From Halichoerus grypus (lineage: Eukaryota > Chordata > Mammalia > Carnivora > Phocidae): DNA of 64,000 nt. This document shows, piece after piece, positions 35,335 to 47,711 of this stretch. A model generated the notes under the pieces. The model saw only the letters and a program-made list of their open reading frames with translations, was not told where the DNA came from and did not search any database. Where the stretch lies: assembly GCF_964656455.1 (NCBI RefSeq), contig NC_135717.1, forward strand, positions 13,658,775 through 13,722,774. Direction: 5' to 3'. A program made the position numbers and the translations under genes. Position 1 is the stretch's first letter; the number at the start of each line of letters is the position of its first letter.

Positions 35335-35545
35335 TTTTGGAGGAGGGTGAAGAGGAGGGAGGAGTCATAGAGGGTCCTGGCTCTGGTGACAGGGGGGATA
35401 TTGGCGCCGCTCATTAAGAAGGGGAGTATGACAGAAGTAGCAGGTGTTGGAAGGAGACTGAGTTCACTTTTTTGGATATGCCAAGTCCAAATTCCCGTGG
35501 AAGTTTAGTATGCCTTCAAACCTCAGGTGAGGGGTAATTGCAGCC
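35335..35545 (-). mobile_element. L2 fragment, antisense
   Basis: GGAGGGAGGAGTCATAGAGGGTCCTGG, GGAGACTGAGTTCACTTTTTTGGATATGCC and CCGTGGAAGTTTAGTATGCC follow the reversed L2 coding region near its 3' end. Confidence 0.5.
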
Positions 35546-35648
35546 ATCAAGATAATATTAATGGCTTGAAATAATATTAGACTAAAATAATATTAAAATA
35601 ACAATAGAGGCTTCTTTATTTCTACAGTCGTAATCCTTAATACATTTT

Positions 35649-35888
35649 TAAAAAGGTCTTTTTTTTAAAGCATTTTTTTAAAAGACTTTATTCCACCTGA
35701 GACACAGAGATACAGAGAGAGAGAGAGAGAGCATGAGCAGGGGAGAGGCAGAGGGAGAGGGAGAAGCATGCTCCCCACTGAGCTAGGAGCCTGATGCTGG
35801 GCTCCATCCCAGGACCCCGGGATCATGACCCGAGCCGAAGGCAGACACTTAACCATCTGAGCCACCCAGGCGTCCCTAAATAGGTCTT
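35649..35888 (-). mobile_element. CAN-SINE, antisense
   Basis: Body 35661-35876, flanked by TAAAAAGGTCTT (35649-35660) and TAAATAGGTCTT (35877-35888), 11 of 12 identical. (GA)n tract at 35716-35730; head ends gagccacccaggcgtccc. Confidence 0.92.
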
Positions 35889-36109
35889 ATCTATAGTTTT
35901 CAACTACTACCTTCTTTGTTCTTAGGCAATAGTGGTGGAGGAAAAAGTAGAATCAAATCCTGTGTGGTGTTGGCCAAGGCCCTTACCTTTTCTGATCTTG
36001 CGTACATTGGGGATAACAGTGGCTTTTGTGCAGGGTTTAAATTGTGAAATTTAGAAGTAATACTTGCAAAAGCCCACAGCACAAGTCCTAGCAGTATAAT
36101 AAAGGATGT

Positions 36110-36430
36110 TCTCATTGAGTGTGCTCATGGTATTATTTGATTTGCTAGCTCCAGATCGTTCTTTAACACTCTACTTCTCTGTCACCTCCCCTGGGGAGCC
36201 TTCCTGGATTTCCCAGCTGTGGCAGGGTTGGGGGCCCTTCGCTGCTGCTCCCCGGGCACCAGTGTGGAGTTTGGCACAACACTTGGCCTGCTGTGTTGCC
36301 TTTGTGTACTTGCCCATCTCTGGACTAAGGGCCCCTTTAGGGCAAGAACCGTAGCTCCTTCTTGCTGCATTCCCAGCACCCCGCACACTGCTGAGTTACA
36401 TTGATTGCTGACTATGTTCCTTTAAATTGC
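36110..36430 (+). mobile_element. L2 fragment, 3' region
   Basis: GTCACCTCCCCTGGGGAGCCTTCCTGG, GGCAAGAACCGTAGCTCCTTC and CATTCCCAGCACCCCGCACACTG follow L2 in sense. Small open frames here are L2-derived. Confidence 0.65.
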
Positions 36431-37234
36431 ACTTGTGCAAATTTTTTTTTTTTTCTACTTCATCCCGGGACTTTTTGTACTTGGTCTCGTTGTACATATT
36501 TGGGCTTCAGTGCTATAGCTCTTTTGGTTAAGATCTCAAAAAGCACCGACCTCCGGTAATCAGCATTTGAGTCTCTTGGGGCTCAGGACGGCCGTATACC
36601 TGCTCACTGGTACTTCCCTGCGGGGCCAAGCTCCCCCAACCAGGCTCTTCTCTTGGCTGGCGCATTCAGAGGTTGAAAGCAGGATGGCTCAAGTTAGAAG
36701 ACTTCTTTGAGTGGGAGGTCATACCCTCTGGTCTTCCAGAAGGGATTTGGGAGATGGCACCCGGCATTGTTTGCTTTTCTTCTTGGTTTATAATTGCAGG
36801 GCTGGGAGAAGTCCTGTGTTTCTGGAAGATAACATTTTTCCAGTGTTGTCGAGGCTCTGACTCAAGTAGCCAGGAGACACCTTGTTATCACGCAGCTCCA
36901 TGCTGGCCCAGGCTTCCTTATTGGAATATCACCTGCCTTTCCCACAGCCTGCAGACAGCCTTCCTAATCGGGGACAATACTTGTTTTTGTCCCCATCCAG
37001 ATCGCTGCAGTGCGACTGCATGGGCTCTGTGGGTCTGTAATCACAACCGGGTTGTGTATTTACATTTCTCCTTGTGTATTTTTAGGCCATGAGGAGGAAA
37101 GATTAAGAAAGAGAGTGTATACTTTTATAGAGGCGACACTGGGAGAACCCCAGTGAAATCTTGATAGGCTAACTGACTTTGAAAGACAATGATGAAAAGA
37201 AAATGCAATAATGACAACAGAAGCACCTTGCTAT

Positions 37235-37410
37235 TTTGAAATAATTTTCAATTCATAAGAAGTTGCAAAAATGGGCAAAAGTCTGATGTGTCTTCACTCC
37301 ATTCCTCCCAGTGGCTATCATCTTGCAAAACTCTAGTCCATGATCATGACTGGGACGTTGACTTTGGTATCGTCCACAGATCTCGCTCTGATTTGACCAG
37401 TTGAATGTGC

Positions 37411-37450
<40 letters not shown>

Positions 37451-37985
37451 GTGGTTCTGCACAGTTTTAGCACATGTGTACATTCCTGTAACCAGCACAA
37501 TTAAGGTACAGAACTGAGCCAACACCCCAAAGCTCCCCCATGCTCTCCTTCAATACCCACACCCCACTCCCACCCCCATCCCTGACCCCTGACAACCACT
37601 GATCTGTTCTCCGTCCTATAATTTTGTTATTTCCAGAATGCTCTCTAAATTGAATCATACGGTATCTAATCTTTTTACACTCAGCATGGGTCCCTTGAGA
37701 TTGGTCCAAGTTGCCGTGTGTACAGAGTTCGTTCCTTTTGATTTCCGCACAGAGTTCCATGATATAGCTTCATCACAGTCTGTTTCCCCCTTGGCCCGTG
37801 GAAGGACATTTGGGTTGTTTCATTTGGGGTTTTACCAATAAAGTTGCTATCAACATTTGCATATAGATGTTCGTGTGAAAATAAATGTTCATCTCTGTGG
37901 GATAAATGGCCAAGAACGCAATTGTGGGGTCTTATGATACATGCATGTTCAAATAAGCTTTTTTGGTCATTCTTTCCAGTTGTGT
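37235..37985 (-). mobile_element. L1M 3' end, antisense
   Basis: AATAATTTTCAATTCATAAGAAGTTGCAAAAATGG, TAACCAGCACAATTAAGGTACAGAACTG, CTGACAACCACTGATCTGTTCTCC and GGACATTTGGGTTGTTTCATTTGG follow the reversed L1M 3' UTR and end of ORF2. Interrupted by a GT microsatellite. Confidence 0.8.
37415..37448. repeat. (GT)17 microsatellite
   Basis: Perfect dinucleotide run inside the antisense L1M; the longest dinucleotide run in the window. Confidence 0.97.
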
Positions 37986-40900
37986 GATATTCCCTCTTTA
38001 AAAAGTTAAATTAACTTTTAATCCTCAAACCCAGCCTCCAGTGGAAGAAAAGTTTCTGTTTTAACCTTGGTGACCATGACTAGGGAACCAAAGGGAATGG
38101 TTGCATTCTATAAGAACCAGGAGTTATCCAGAATGTTTGTTGAAAGTTTTGCCTCGTGGTCAGACTTAGGGTTCACATTGATGGGAACCAACAAAAATGC
38201 TGGAGGGTCTGACCCAACCCCGGGACAAGAGTGAGGCTGAGCCAGGGGAGAGTCAGACCTAGGCATTCAAAGGAGTTTGTGAATGACAGGCCATCTCCAG
38301 TTCTCTGGGCCACCTGGAGGGAAATACGGCTTGGGAGATGGCTCAAAGCTGTGTTATAATCCCAGCTTCCGCCATTGGAGAGGGACAGGTCCATCTCTCC
38401 AGGGGAATCCTAGGGAAGGAAATGGTGCTTTAGTACACATCAGATGCCCTTCCTTAGACCTGCCAACAGTGTCTAGGAGGGCAGGGTCATGCACAGAACC
38501 ACCCAGTAACCATGAGGAAAGCTCCAGAAAGGGAGGGGGCTGGGTGGACAGGCACACCATGGACAACATCTCAGGGGATTCGTACTTAAGGTTCCTACAA
38601 GTTGGGGAAATAAATGAGGTCTTGTGGTACTTGAGTTGGCCCATGAGAGAGATTTGGGACATAGGGAAGTGGGAGGAAGCAACAGTAGGAAGAAGTATCC
38701 AAACAGAGGCAGGGAAGCTTGGGGTACACAAAGGGAAGCATGCAGATGAGATTTGATGTGTAAGAATTGATGATGGACTGGAGTTTCAGAGAGAGAGAAT
38801 CTCAGTCAGGTATGAAGAGCCTTACTGAGCCACAGGATTAAGGAGGGATAGCATGCACAGGTGAGTCTTTGGCATCCTCCAGCAATGCTGTGCAGCCTCA
38901 GAACAAGAGGGATGCCCAGGCTGCTTGAACAGCCCAGCCCGGGATAGGGATCAACAAGCATGGAGTTGAGATAGACGGAGCGGTAGAGCAAGGAAGCCCA
39001 GGGGATGTTTGAAATAGTGGTCAGGAAGGCCACCCAAGGCCATTTTCACCTTTGTTCCTCAAAGAGCAGTGTTCAAGGTTGACCTTATTTTATTGGGGAA
39101 GAAAATGGGCTGGGTACTTGACATGAGTGTCTATTGATCACATTAGCTGTGAGCTTTGGTCGGCTTGCCCTTTGGCCTGAGGCTATGCTACGGGGTCTGG
39201 AAAGGCCTGTAACCAAGACCATCACCCGACCTAGAGCGAACCCTTTACTTGCTCTCACCCTTAGGGCAAGATGGCTGCCTTCAGAGTCATGAGGGGTAGG
39301 TCCTGACTGATTTCACCCATTTCCTACTTTTCTTACAAGGGAGGACAGTCAGCTGCCTGACCTCAAGGGAGTCTACTAGGAAATCCCCCCTTGTAGGATG
39401 TCTGGGAATGCTGGAGGGGTTGGGACAAAGGCAGAGTGGGTGTCCTGTGGCAGCTGAAGACCCAGGTGTGTCTCTGCCTCCCCAGGTGGCCCCGGGCCCG
39501 ATGTAAGTGCACCCAAGTGCACCTGGCCCTGGGGCACCCTCTCTTCTTGAGTTCTATCCATTTTCATTCTCTTTCCACATCAGAACATTCCAGCGCCGTG
39601 CAGCCAGCGTGCTCCTGTGTGGGGGGCATTCCAGCCCCACTCTGTTCTGCCTGCTCAGTGTCCATGATTCCCGCACATGGTCTCCTGGGTCAGCGGAGAC
39701 ATAGTAGGTTCTGCGGGCCTTTGGGACCCTCACACAAGCTGCTCTTTACAGAATGCTTTCGTGCCACGCAACGCTTCAGCGTGGGCCGTTTGTTGTGAGC
39801 ACGCACGAGCATCCTCCTCGCGCCCCAGGATCCATGCTGCCATTGACCTTGGAGCATTCAGGGCTCTGAATACAGAATCCCCAAAGGCTAGAGAACGGTG
39901 GGCTGACCAGAGGCCTTGCTCTTGTTATTCCATTCCTGGCTGCCACCAGCACTGAAGGAAAACCCGAGGCGACCCAGCGCCAAGATGTGACCCCGTTCTC
40001 TCCAGGACTTCACGTCTCTTGTGTTCTGTTTTGCTCTCCCCACCCTTGCCCTTAATGACTGTGACTTTTGCTATTTCAAGGAAAAATTTTGCCGGCTTCA
40101 GAGCATTCAGAATCAATATCACAGTAAATAAGAAACATAATGAAAGAAAAACACACTCCAGCTTGTAGACAAATTTTATCGCTTAAATTCACATGTTATT
40201 ATTAGAATCAGCTGCAGATACCAGACTTGCAACTGCCTTCTGATGGGGCAGGATCGGGAATGCTCTTCTAATTTGGGGCAGCAACTAGGAGATACCACCT
40301 ATGGGCTTTATGATGTTTCCCTGTTGCTTTGGACTACTTGTAGGTTTTTTTTTTTTAAAGGTGAAATTTAAATGGGGGAAAACAGAGGAGAGGAATTTCA
40401 CAAAGGAATTGAAAGCAGGGATGGCTTCCCTTTTCAAAGCCCCTCTCATGAATGCACAACTCTGTGGGATATATTTAGTTTAACACTTTGGTATATTTTG
40501 TGCCTTACATCTCTTTTCTTGCTTCTTTTCCTCTTTTGCTTCTTTGGTCCTTGCTTTGATCTCACTATGGAATAGCCTTTAAAATGCTTTCACACACAGC
40601 AAAAACATCTCTTTTTAATCTCCCCCATTCTTCCTGAAGTTTTCTGCTCCCGCCTCTTTTTTTTTTTTTCTTTTTGCTCCCATAGTCAGAAAATGCATTA
40701 TTTAAGTCACAAAGCTGAGAGCTGCTCAGAGAATAAAATATGCGTTATAGCAGCCTTCTGTATTATTTCAACCTGCATTTTAACATGCTCACTTCCTTTC
40801 TGTGGATGTTTGCAAGGGCCAGGATTTCAGAGACAAGCAGGCTTGTGCAGTGGAGTGGGGACCGTGGCTCGTGTGTCACTGCTGTCCTTTCAGAGTCTGG

Positions 40901-41002
40901 TAGGACTGTCTCCAAGTTCAGCAGGTTCTTCTAGATGGCCCTCCCCCCCATCCCTTTCAAGCTTCTCCAACAGCCCATGGGTTTGTTCTCTGGAGAGGGC
41001 CA

Positions 41003-41024
41003 ATCACCATCCGTGGATGGTGAT
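41003..41024. repeat. Perfect 10-bp inverted repeat, 2-nt spacer
   Basis: Arm ATCACCATCC at 41003-41012 and its exact reverse complement GGATGGTGAT at 41015-41024. Confidence 0.9.
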
Positions 41025-41234
41025 GCCAAGAGAGAGGTAGATGCATGCACCGAGCTCAGAGGGAGAGTATGGGCACCTCAGAATTACAGAGGGGGCCAGT
41101 TCCAGGACAAACCTGAGTCAGGACCCTACTTCTCTGTGCAAGGTATGGTTCCTGCGTGAGCAGACCAATGACTTCGGATTTCACAGCACTGCATCCACAG
41201 GTATCAGGGGCAGAATGACAGGGAGGGTAGCCCG

Positions 41235-41420
41235 TGTCACTTCCAAACTGTGTGACTTGCGGTAAGGACCTTGTCCTCTCTGCGCTCCAGTTTGCTCATC
41301 CATAAAATGGAGATAATAGTACCCCTTACCTCACAGAGTCATCACGAGGGTAGAAAGAGTTAATAGAGCCAAAGCGACTACAGCAAGTATGTGGTCCTTA
41401 ATTAGTGCCAAGAAGTATTA
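41235..41420 (+). mobile_element. MIR
   Basis: CTGTGTGACTTGCGGTAAGGACC, CAGTTTGCTCATCCATAAAATGGAGATAATAGTACC and CTCACAGAGTCATCACGAGGG follow MIR in sense. Confidence 0.8.
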
Positions 41421-41827
41421 AATGTTAAAGCAAAAAATGTAAAATAAATACCTGTGAAAACAAAAGTTGTAGAATGTTAGAAGTTGGCAAGAAAGGTCAT
41501 TCTCTCGTTGATTGTGAAAGGGGAACTAATCTGAATAGTGGTCTGGAGCATTTCGTGATTAGCAGACAGTCTTAGCTTGCTTAGCTATTTTGGCATCGAG
41601 ATGCTTCATTGTAGATACAGACGAGCATTATATTTGAAGTGTGATTATTAGCAGAAAGGAACTTTGCATCCATGAAGTCAGCCTCACCGGGGTGTGCTCA
41701 CTGTCAAGCTAACAAAACGCATGCTTTGGGACCTCTCACGTGCGCAGCCCCACCGACAATGTGTTCACCCATTGCTTTTGGACTGTGTTTACCCCAAAGC
41801 CCGTGTGTTTTTGGAAAATTTATGAAG

Positions 41828-42043
41828 AAGAGATTTTTTTTTTTTTTTTTTTGAGAGAGAGCAGGCAAGCTGGGTTTAGGGTGGGATAGCGGGAGAGGCA
41901 GAGAGAGAATCTTAAGCAGGCATCACACCCGGTGCAGAGCATGATGCGGGGCTCGATCTCACGACCCTGAGATCATGACCTGAGCCAAAATCAAGAGTTG
42001 GACGCTTAAGTGACTGAGTCACCCAGGCGCCCCAAGAGATTTT
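41828..42043 (-). mobile_element. CAN-SINE, antisense, 10-bp target-site duplication
   Basis: Body 41838-42033, flanked by AAGAGATTTT at 41828-41837 and 42034-42043. T-rich tail at the left; 'gccaaaatcaagagttggacgc' core of the older subfamily; head ends gagtcacccaggcgcccc. Confidence 0.92.
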
Positions 42044-42784
42044 CTTTTTCTTAAAGAGGATCCTCCAAATTTTACAAATTTTTCGTCCTACAAAACCCGG
42101 ATTTGTTTCTGGAACTTCCTATCTCCATTTGACAAATGAGAAACCCATATATTGCATGACCAGGATATGCAACCAGGTTTCTCTGTCTTCCCTTTTTTTA
42201 TTTTAAAAGATAATTTTTGAAAATGCACTATTGGTTTGTGTATGGCCACTTTTATGCATTTAGCTGGTTAGTTGTTTCAGGCACAAAGATATTTGCGACA
42301 TACCCGAAAAGCCGTGTGTTTGAAGTCTATATTCTATGTTTTTCTGTGGTACCGTAGCTGATTTTTACATTAAACAAATCTCATAAAAAAAAAAAGACAC
42401 TGCAGAAATGTAGGGCTAATCACGACTAATAACTCCACTAAAAACCTGTGTTGGAAGACCATGTTTTTTCCCTGAGTGATCTTAAAACCCCCAAGCATGG
42501 TGAGCTGGAAGTTTTCATCAGGGATGGAGGAAAGGCTGGTGTTAGGCGAGCCTGGGAGTATGACATAGATTCAAGGGCTGGATCCTCTCCATAAAGAGGC
42601 CAGAACCCCCTTCACTGAGATTGGAGTTGCCTGGGAACAAGCTTCCGGTCGACTAGAAGACCAAAACGAGGGTCAGAAAAGCAAACTGGCAACAAAACCT
42701 AGAATCAGATCTTCAGTGAGGCCTAGGTGTTAAAAATCACACTCAAAACTACTCTTCATCTCTCCTTCCCCAACTTCAGAGTTG

Positions 42785-43100
42785 ACCCAGGCTTATAGAC
42801 CAAAAGGCCACATGCTCTGTGATTCCATTTTTATGAACTATACAGAAAAGGCAGATTCATAGGGATGGAAAGTGGATTAGTCACCAGAGGCTGAGGTGGG
42901 GGTAGGAAGTGGAGAATGACTGCTTAATGGGTGCAGGGTTTATGTTTGGTGTGATGGAAAGTTCTAGAACTAGATAGTGGTGATGGTTGCACCACACTGT
43001 GAATGCACAGAATGCCACTGAATCGCACACTTAAAAATAATGAAAATGGTCAATTTTATGTTATGTGTATTTTATCACACTAAAAACAATGAAAAAGAAT
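42785..43100 (+). mobile_element. L1M 3' end, sense
   Basis: TGATTCCATTTTTATGAACTATACAGAAAAGGC, GGTTGCACCACACTGTGAATGC and GAATCGCACACTTAAAAATAATGAAAATGG are the classic end of old L1 3' UTRs. Confidence 0.85.
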
Positions 43101-43119
43101 CCCACAGTGCTTTCAAGAA

Positions 43120-43270
43120 GTTTTGGGTTTGTGTTAGAATCATCTGGAGTGCTGGTCAACCCTACTAAAGCCAACTAAATCAGAAATTCTTAGAGTGTGC
43201 CTGGGAACCTGCATTTGCACAAGCTCCTAGGTGATTACCAGGTAGGGACCACATTCTAAGAAATGCTGGC
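43120..43270 (-). mobile_element. MER5A remnant, antisense
   Basis: GTGTTAGAATCATCTGGAGTGCTGG, ACTAAATCAGAAATTC and ACCTGCATTTGCACAAGCTCCTAGGTGATT follow reversed MER5A. Confidence 0.75.
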
Positions 43271-43854
43271 TTTGAGGCAGGCGTGTTTTGTTTTTTGCTT
43301 TTAACTGGAACACGCCATATGTGCCATTTTCTCGTCCCAGCTGTCACAACCCATGCATTCCCCGCTAGCGGTGTGCCCAAAGCTCAGCATTTGCTGGCAG
43401 GGAGAAGGGTTGGTAGTAAGTGGCTGTGGTGGTGACAGTGGCCCTGAGAGTGGCAGAAGTAATATTGGTAGAATCGTAGCACTAATAGCAGTAGCAAGAG
43501 GAGTCCTGGGAGTGAGAACAGAAGCCAGGAACCTATGAGGTCCTGGGCAGGGGACGGACCTCATGGTGAGGTTGCACCGTGCAGGGTGACCAGCAATGGG
43601 GATCCAGTTTGGGAAACGGCAAGACAGAACCTCACCATGTAGACTGAGGTCACCTTCAAGGAGCTCCATCTCTCAGAGGAGGCAGGAGAAGAAGGTTCAT
43701 GTAGTGGGAAAAGCAGAGATGGGCAGTGGCACCACTGGGATTCTGGAACGTCTGCTCAGGTAGGAGGAGTCCCGTTCCATGCACAGGGGCTAATTCACAC
43801 AGATGGGGTTGTAGAGGTGGTTGCCACTAAGCCAGAGCTACCCAGAGCACGTTC

Positions 43855-43972
43855 GCCAGGCTAGCAGCAGCAACAAGCCCCTTGGAACTTGTTAGAAATG
43901 CAAGTTCTTGGACCACACCCCAGACCTACCAGGGATTCAGATGCAGGTCAACATTTGAGAAACACTCATCTA
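43855..43972 (+). mobile_element. MER5A remnant, sense
   Basis: GGAACTTGTTAGAAATGCAAGTTCTTGG, CCCCAGACCTACCAGGGATTCAG and ATTTGAGAAACACTCATC. Confidence 0.75.
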
Positions 43973-45029
43973 AGCTTACACTGATTCTCTTGAGTCGCCA
44001 TACCTTGAGGGAGAATTAGAACATTCAATAGGTCTCATCATCAAGATATAATAACTGTGTGAGGGTTGAGAGGTACAGACATGGCTCAGCCCTGGGTGGC
44101 GTGGCCAGTTCCAAGTTCACGTCTTTGTGGCCCCAAGGTTCATGGACTGGTTCTGGAACAAGTAGAGATGAGTTTGCAAGGTCATCACTTGCTTCTGAGC
44201 AGGGCTTAGATACAGGACTGGACTGATGGTTTATTCTCTAATATCACTGAAAGTGTGGGATCTAGATACAATTCTGTAATAATGTTTTTGCTATAGTTCT
44301 CAGTCTCTGTAACTTTCTTGTTGCCAATATGTACTCCTTAAGCCTGGATGACAGGTGTTTCTTTTATTGGTAAGGAGAAGATATATCTCTCTTCTGGTCC
44401 CTTCTGATTACAGGTGGTGTTTGCTTCTTCCCTCTTGACCTCCCCAAATGCTATTTACTAAAACCTTAAGAAACACAAAGATTCCCAAATAACTCTGGAC
44501 CAATTTACTATTGTATTTTATAACACTGGAAGGTAAACACTTATTTTTGCAGACTTGAGTTTTGGTTTTTTTCCTCTGAGTTTGCTGGTGAGAAAAATCA
44601 TATGTAAAATGGTTTTCTTACTGTTACTATAATATCCAAGCTTGGTTTCATCTGTTAAGGATGATAAAGGATCTCAGGTGGTAGGGGTGACATTTCTTAC
44701 CACTGTCAGGTTGTGAATGGGTTTTCTTTCCCTGGTGAGCTTGAGGGCCTTGTTTTTACTTGGTTAACTTGTAGGCTCTCTTGCTCTAAGACAATTTCCA
44801 AATCTCAACACCCCAGTACCTCAGACTGTTAAAACTGTGTTCCACCAGGAGCACTCTTTCTGGAAGTCTCCTGAGCTCTCCCACTCATCCACTGCTCTTG
44901 ATGCAAGCCTATCCCTGCAGGGCACAGCTGCTTCCAGAAGGGAATTCCTTTTTTTCTCTGGTCCCATCAGGAGCCTACTCTTTGTCTAGATCTATGGGCC
45001 ATTCTCAGCTCTCATTTTCTCTAATGCAT

Positions 45030-45130
45030 TTGATTTTCCTGACATTAGACGTTGGGTTACTCTTTGAGGATAAGGATTGTGTCATTTTCAGCCATGCAAA
45101 CGCTCTGTACATATTTGTGAAATGAATGCG
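45030..45130 (+). mobile_element. Possible L2 3' end fragment
   Basis: TTTGAGGATAAGGATTGTGTCATTTTCAG followed by CTCTGTACATATTTGTGAAATGAATGCG resembles the very 3' end of L2. Weak. Confidence 0.35.
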
Positions 45131-45625
45131 CATATCCTCCTTTTGAAGCTCTACCCTTGATATGATTCTGCCCCTATGACCCTGTTTCTAGCCAGCCTTG
45201 TTCCCTAGTTCTTCTTCCTGCCTCCTAAATGTGCATGTGCCCCAAAGTGCTGTTCCAAGTCTTCGCTCCATCTCCTGGAGTCTCCAGCCTCTTGTATGAT
45301 ATCATCTCTCACCACTGTGTCCCCAACACTATGTGCCTCTCTCCTCACCTCTAGGTCACTAGTTTGGTTCAACAGTCTACCTGAATGTCTGCTGGCACCT
45401 CACCCTGTCCCCAGGTGAACTCACCAACGTGTTCTTCTACTTCTCTTCTTTTTCTCTTTTCTAATTCATGACATCATTCCAGTCCCCCAGACAGTGATTC
45501 TGTCATCTAAGAAGACCCAGTTCCATGCTTATGTATTTTGTTGTGTGTTTACGTATCCTGGGATAGTGAGAACACATGTCCAAACCTTCTGCTTAACTCA
45601 GATACTTGCTTCTTCATGAACCACG

Positions 45626-45639
45626 CCCCCCCCCCCCCC
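45626..45639. repeat. Poly-C run (14)
   Basis: Fourteen C in an otherwise mixed stretch. Confidence 0.95.
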
Positions 45640-47084
45640 AAGCAAAATAATTTCTCCTTCTGTGACCCTTCCTAGCACTTCCTTGTATGGCCATTTTTTT
45701 TGTGTGGCCATTAGCTCCATTTTCCTTATCATGCTGAATATTGTCATTTGGGGAACATATCTCACCTCCTTACCTAGATTGTAAGCATCTGGAGGAAGCA
45801 CTTATGTCTGAATTGATTGTAAATCCAGGCAAGGGCACGAGCCGCCACCTTCTGAGGTGTAGAACCACAGGAGGTAACTGGGAAAAGAAGCCTGACCAGT
45901 ATCCCTTGTTCTCGAATCTTGCTGGTTAGATGGTGTGGCGTCTCCCTCAGTGTTCCCTTAAAAGCCCACAGACCATCACTTCCGTTGTATTTAGAACAAA
46001 GTGTCCCCAAACTTTGTAAGTGAGGATGGTGTCTGCCCCTATTCAATAGGCCCCAGGCTTCAGAATGATATGGACTAGCTAGAATGACAAGCTGTCATTC
46101 ATGGGAAGTTATAAAATTGGTCTACATTGATAATATTAATGGGTCCATTATTATTAGAAATCACATTTATTGAATGCCTATGAAGGGCTTTAGATGTAAC
46201 ATCTCGTTTTGGTTTTTTTTAGCAGCCATAGGGCTAGGACCAAATGATTAGGCATTTCTCCTTTATACTTTTCAAAGCCCTTTAATGTCCATATCTCAGT
46301 GGCCTTGAGCTGTAGAAGGCAGTGATAGTGAACCACACTGTATTTTGCCAACACTGTAAATGCTTGTCACTGCTCTCCACCCTCAGTGGAGTGTCTCAGT
46401 CATAATCACGGAACCAGTAAGGAAACCACTTGGCATTTAGACACAGTGACTGGTATGTCCAGGAGCTGCCATCCAGTTATCAGGCAGAGCCCCCCTGGGG
46501 TCCCAGATCACCCAGCAGCTAAAGGGTAACAATGCCTGTGGGTGCCCTGGTGTAGTGCTTAGCACTGAGCACTCAGGATATTCTCCCTGCACTTACGAAG
46601 ATTCCCAAAATTCCTACCACCAGTGCCAATCCTAGTGAATGGGCAGGTTTCCCACTATAGCATTCTGTGGGTGAGGTGCCCATGCGTGATCCATTGCCTT
46701 CCATGGCACGTCCTTTCATCCCCTGCCCACCCACCCAGCACTCATGAGGAAAAGTGAAAACCCAAGCGGTCATGGCCTGCCCAACACTCTTGCTAGAATT
46801 CTTGTTCCAAGAAATTTAATGAACATATAGGAAAATCCAGCCAGCATTCAGTCAGTAGATGGTGTCTAGAAGCTGAAAACCCATGTATTTGGTTATCCTT
46901 CCCTCATGGTGAATGAAGAAGCAGGGGGTCCCCGCAGCCTGGCTTCTCCACCAGCCCCCTCGCCAATCCTGGGATGATGGCAAGTATTGGTGAAACCAGT
47001 TGGTGAAATCACCAACAATAAATAACTTCTCGAGGGTGTATAGTGCGCCAGGCATGCACCAAGAAAGCCCTTTGTGGTTTGAGC

Positions 47085-47275
47085 TCAGTGGTTCTCAAAG
47101 TGGTTCCCCATACTCCAGCATGGGCACCCCCTGGGTCTTGTTAGAAACACAAATACGCAGGCCCCACCCCCAACCTTCTGCAAATGGAATTGTGGGGGAG
47201 GGGCCCAGCAATCTGTTTCAGCATCCCCAAGTGGTGCCAATACGCCCTCCAGTTTGAGATCCATTGTTCTAGCAT
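47085..47275 (+). mobile_element. MER5A remnant, nearly full length, sense
   Basis: CAGTGGTTCTCAAAGTGGTTCCCC, GGGTCTTGTTAGAAACACAAATACGCAGGCCCC and CAGTTTGAGATCCATTGTTCT span both ends of MER5A (consensus just under 200 bp). Confidence 0.8.
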
Positions 47276-47384
47276 GTAGGCCTTTTCCCTTCTTGGGTAC
47301 AGCTTCCTCAGGTTCCCTGGGCTGCTCTGGAATCTCTGTCCACGTGCCCTGCACCTATGTGGTTGGAAAGAGGGAAAATTAATG

Positions 47385-47645
47385 CCAGCTACTCAAGGTT
47401 GAGCCTTTACCATGTGGCAGCGATAATTCTTGGCATTCTCTCTATAGTAACTCATTCGGTCCGCACCACAGTGCTATGAGGTCCATACGGTGATTATCAT
47501 CCCCCTTCTGCCCAGGAGGAAATTGAGGCCTGAATTGATTGGCTAAATCTCCCAGGGCCACTCAGGTGATAAGTGGCAGCACTGGGTTCTGAATCCTAGG
47601 TGGCCTGATTCCAGTGTTGAATACCCAAGCACATGCTACTCCTTG
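47385..47645 (-). mobile_element. MIR, nearly full length, antisense
   Basis: ACCATGTGGCAGCGATAATTC, CAGTGCTATGAGGTCCATACGG, GGAGGAAATTGAGGCCTGAATTG and AAGTGGCAGCACTGGG follow reversed MIR through most of its length. Confidence 0.8.
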
Positions 47646-47711
47646 TTAGAGTTTTATCCCCCTTCCCCACCCAGATTCCAGTTTTTTCCCCTTTCCAAAC
47701 AAATACCCCCC

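Noticed and set aside
32065..37448. CRISPR-like or satellite array
   Set aside because: Only dinucleotide microsatellites and one two-copy tandem duplication; no regularly spaced direct repeats with unique spacers, and this is a mammalian intron.
38283..38756. 157-codon open frame in unique intron
   Set aside because: No recognisable domain, no Kozak or splice support; an open frame of this size is expected by chance in 64 kb read in six frames.
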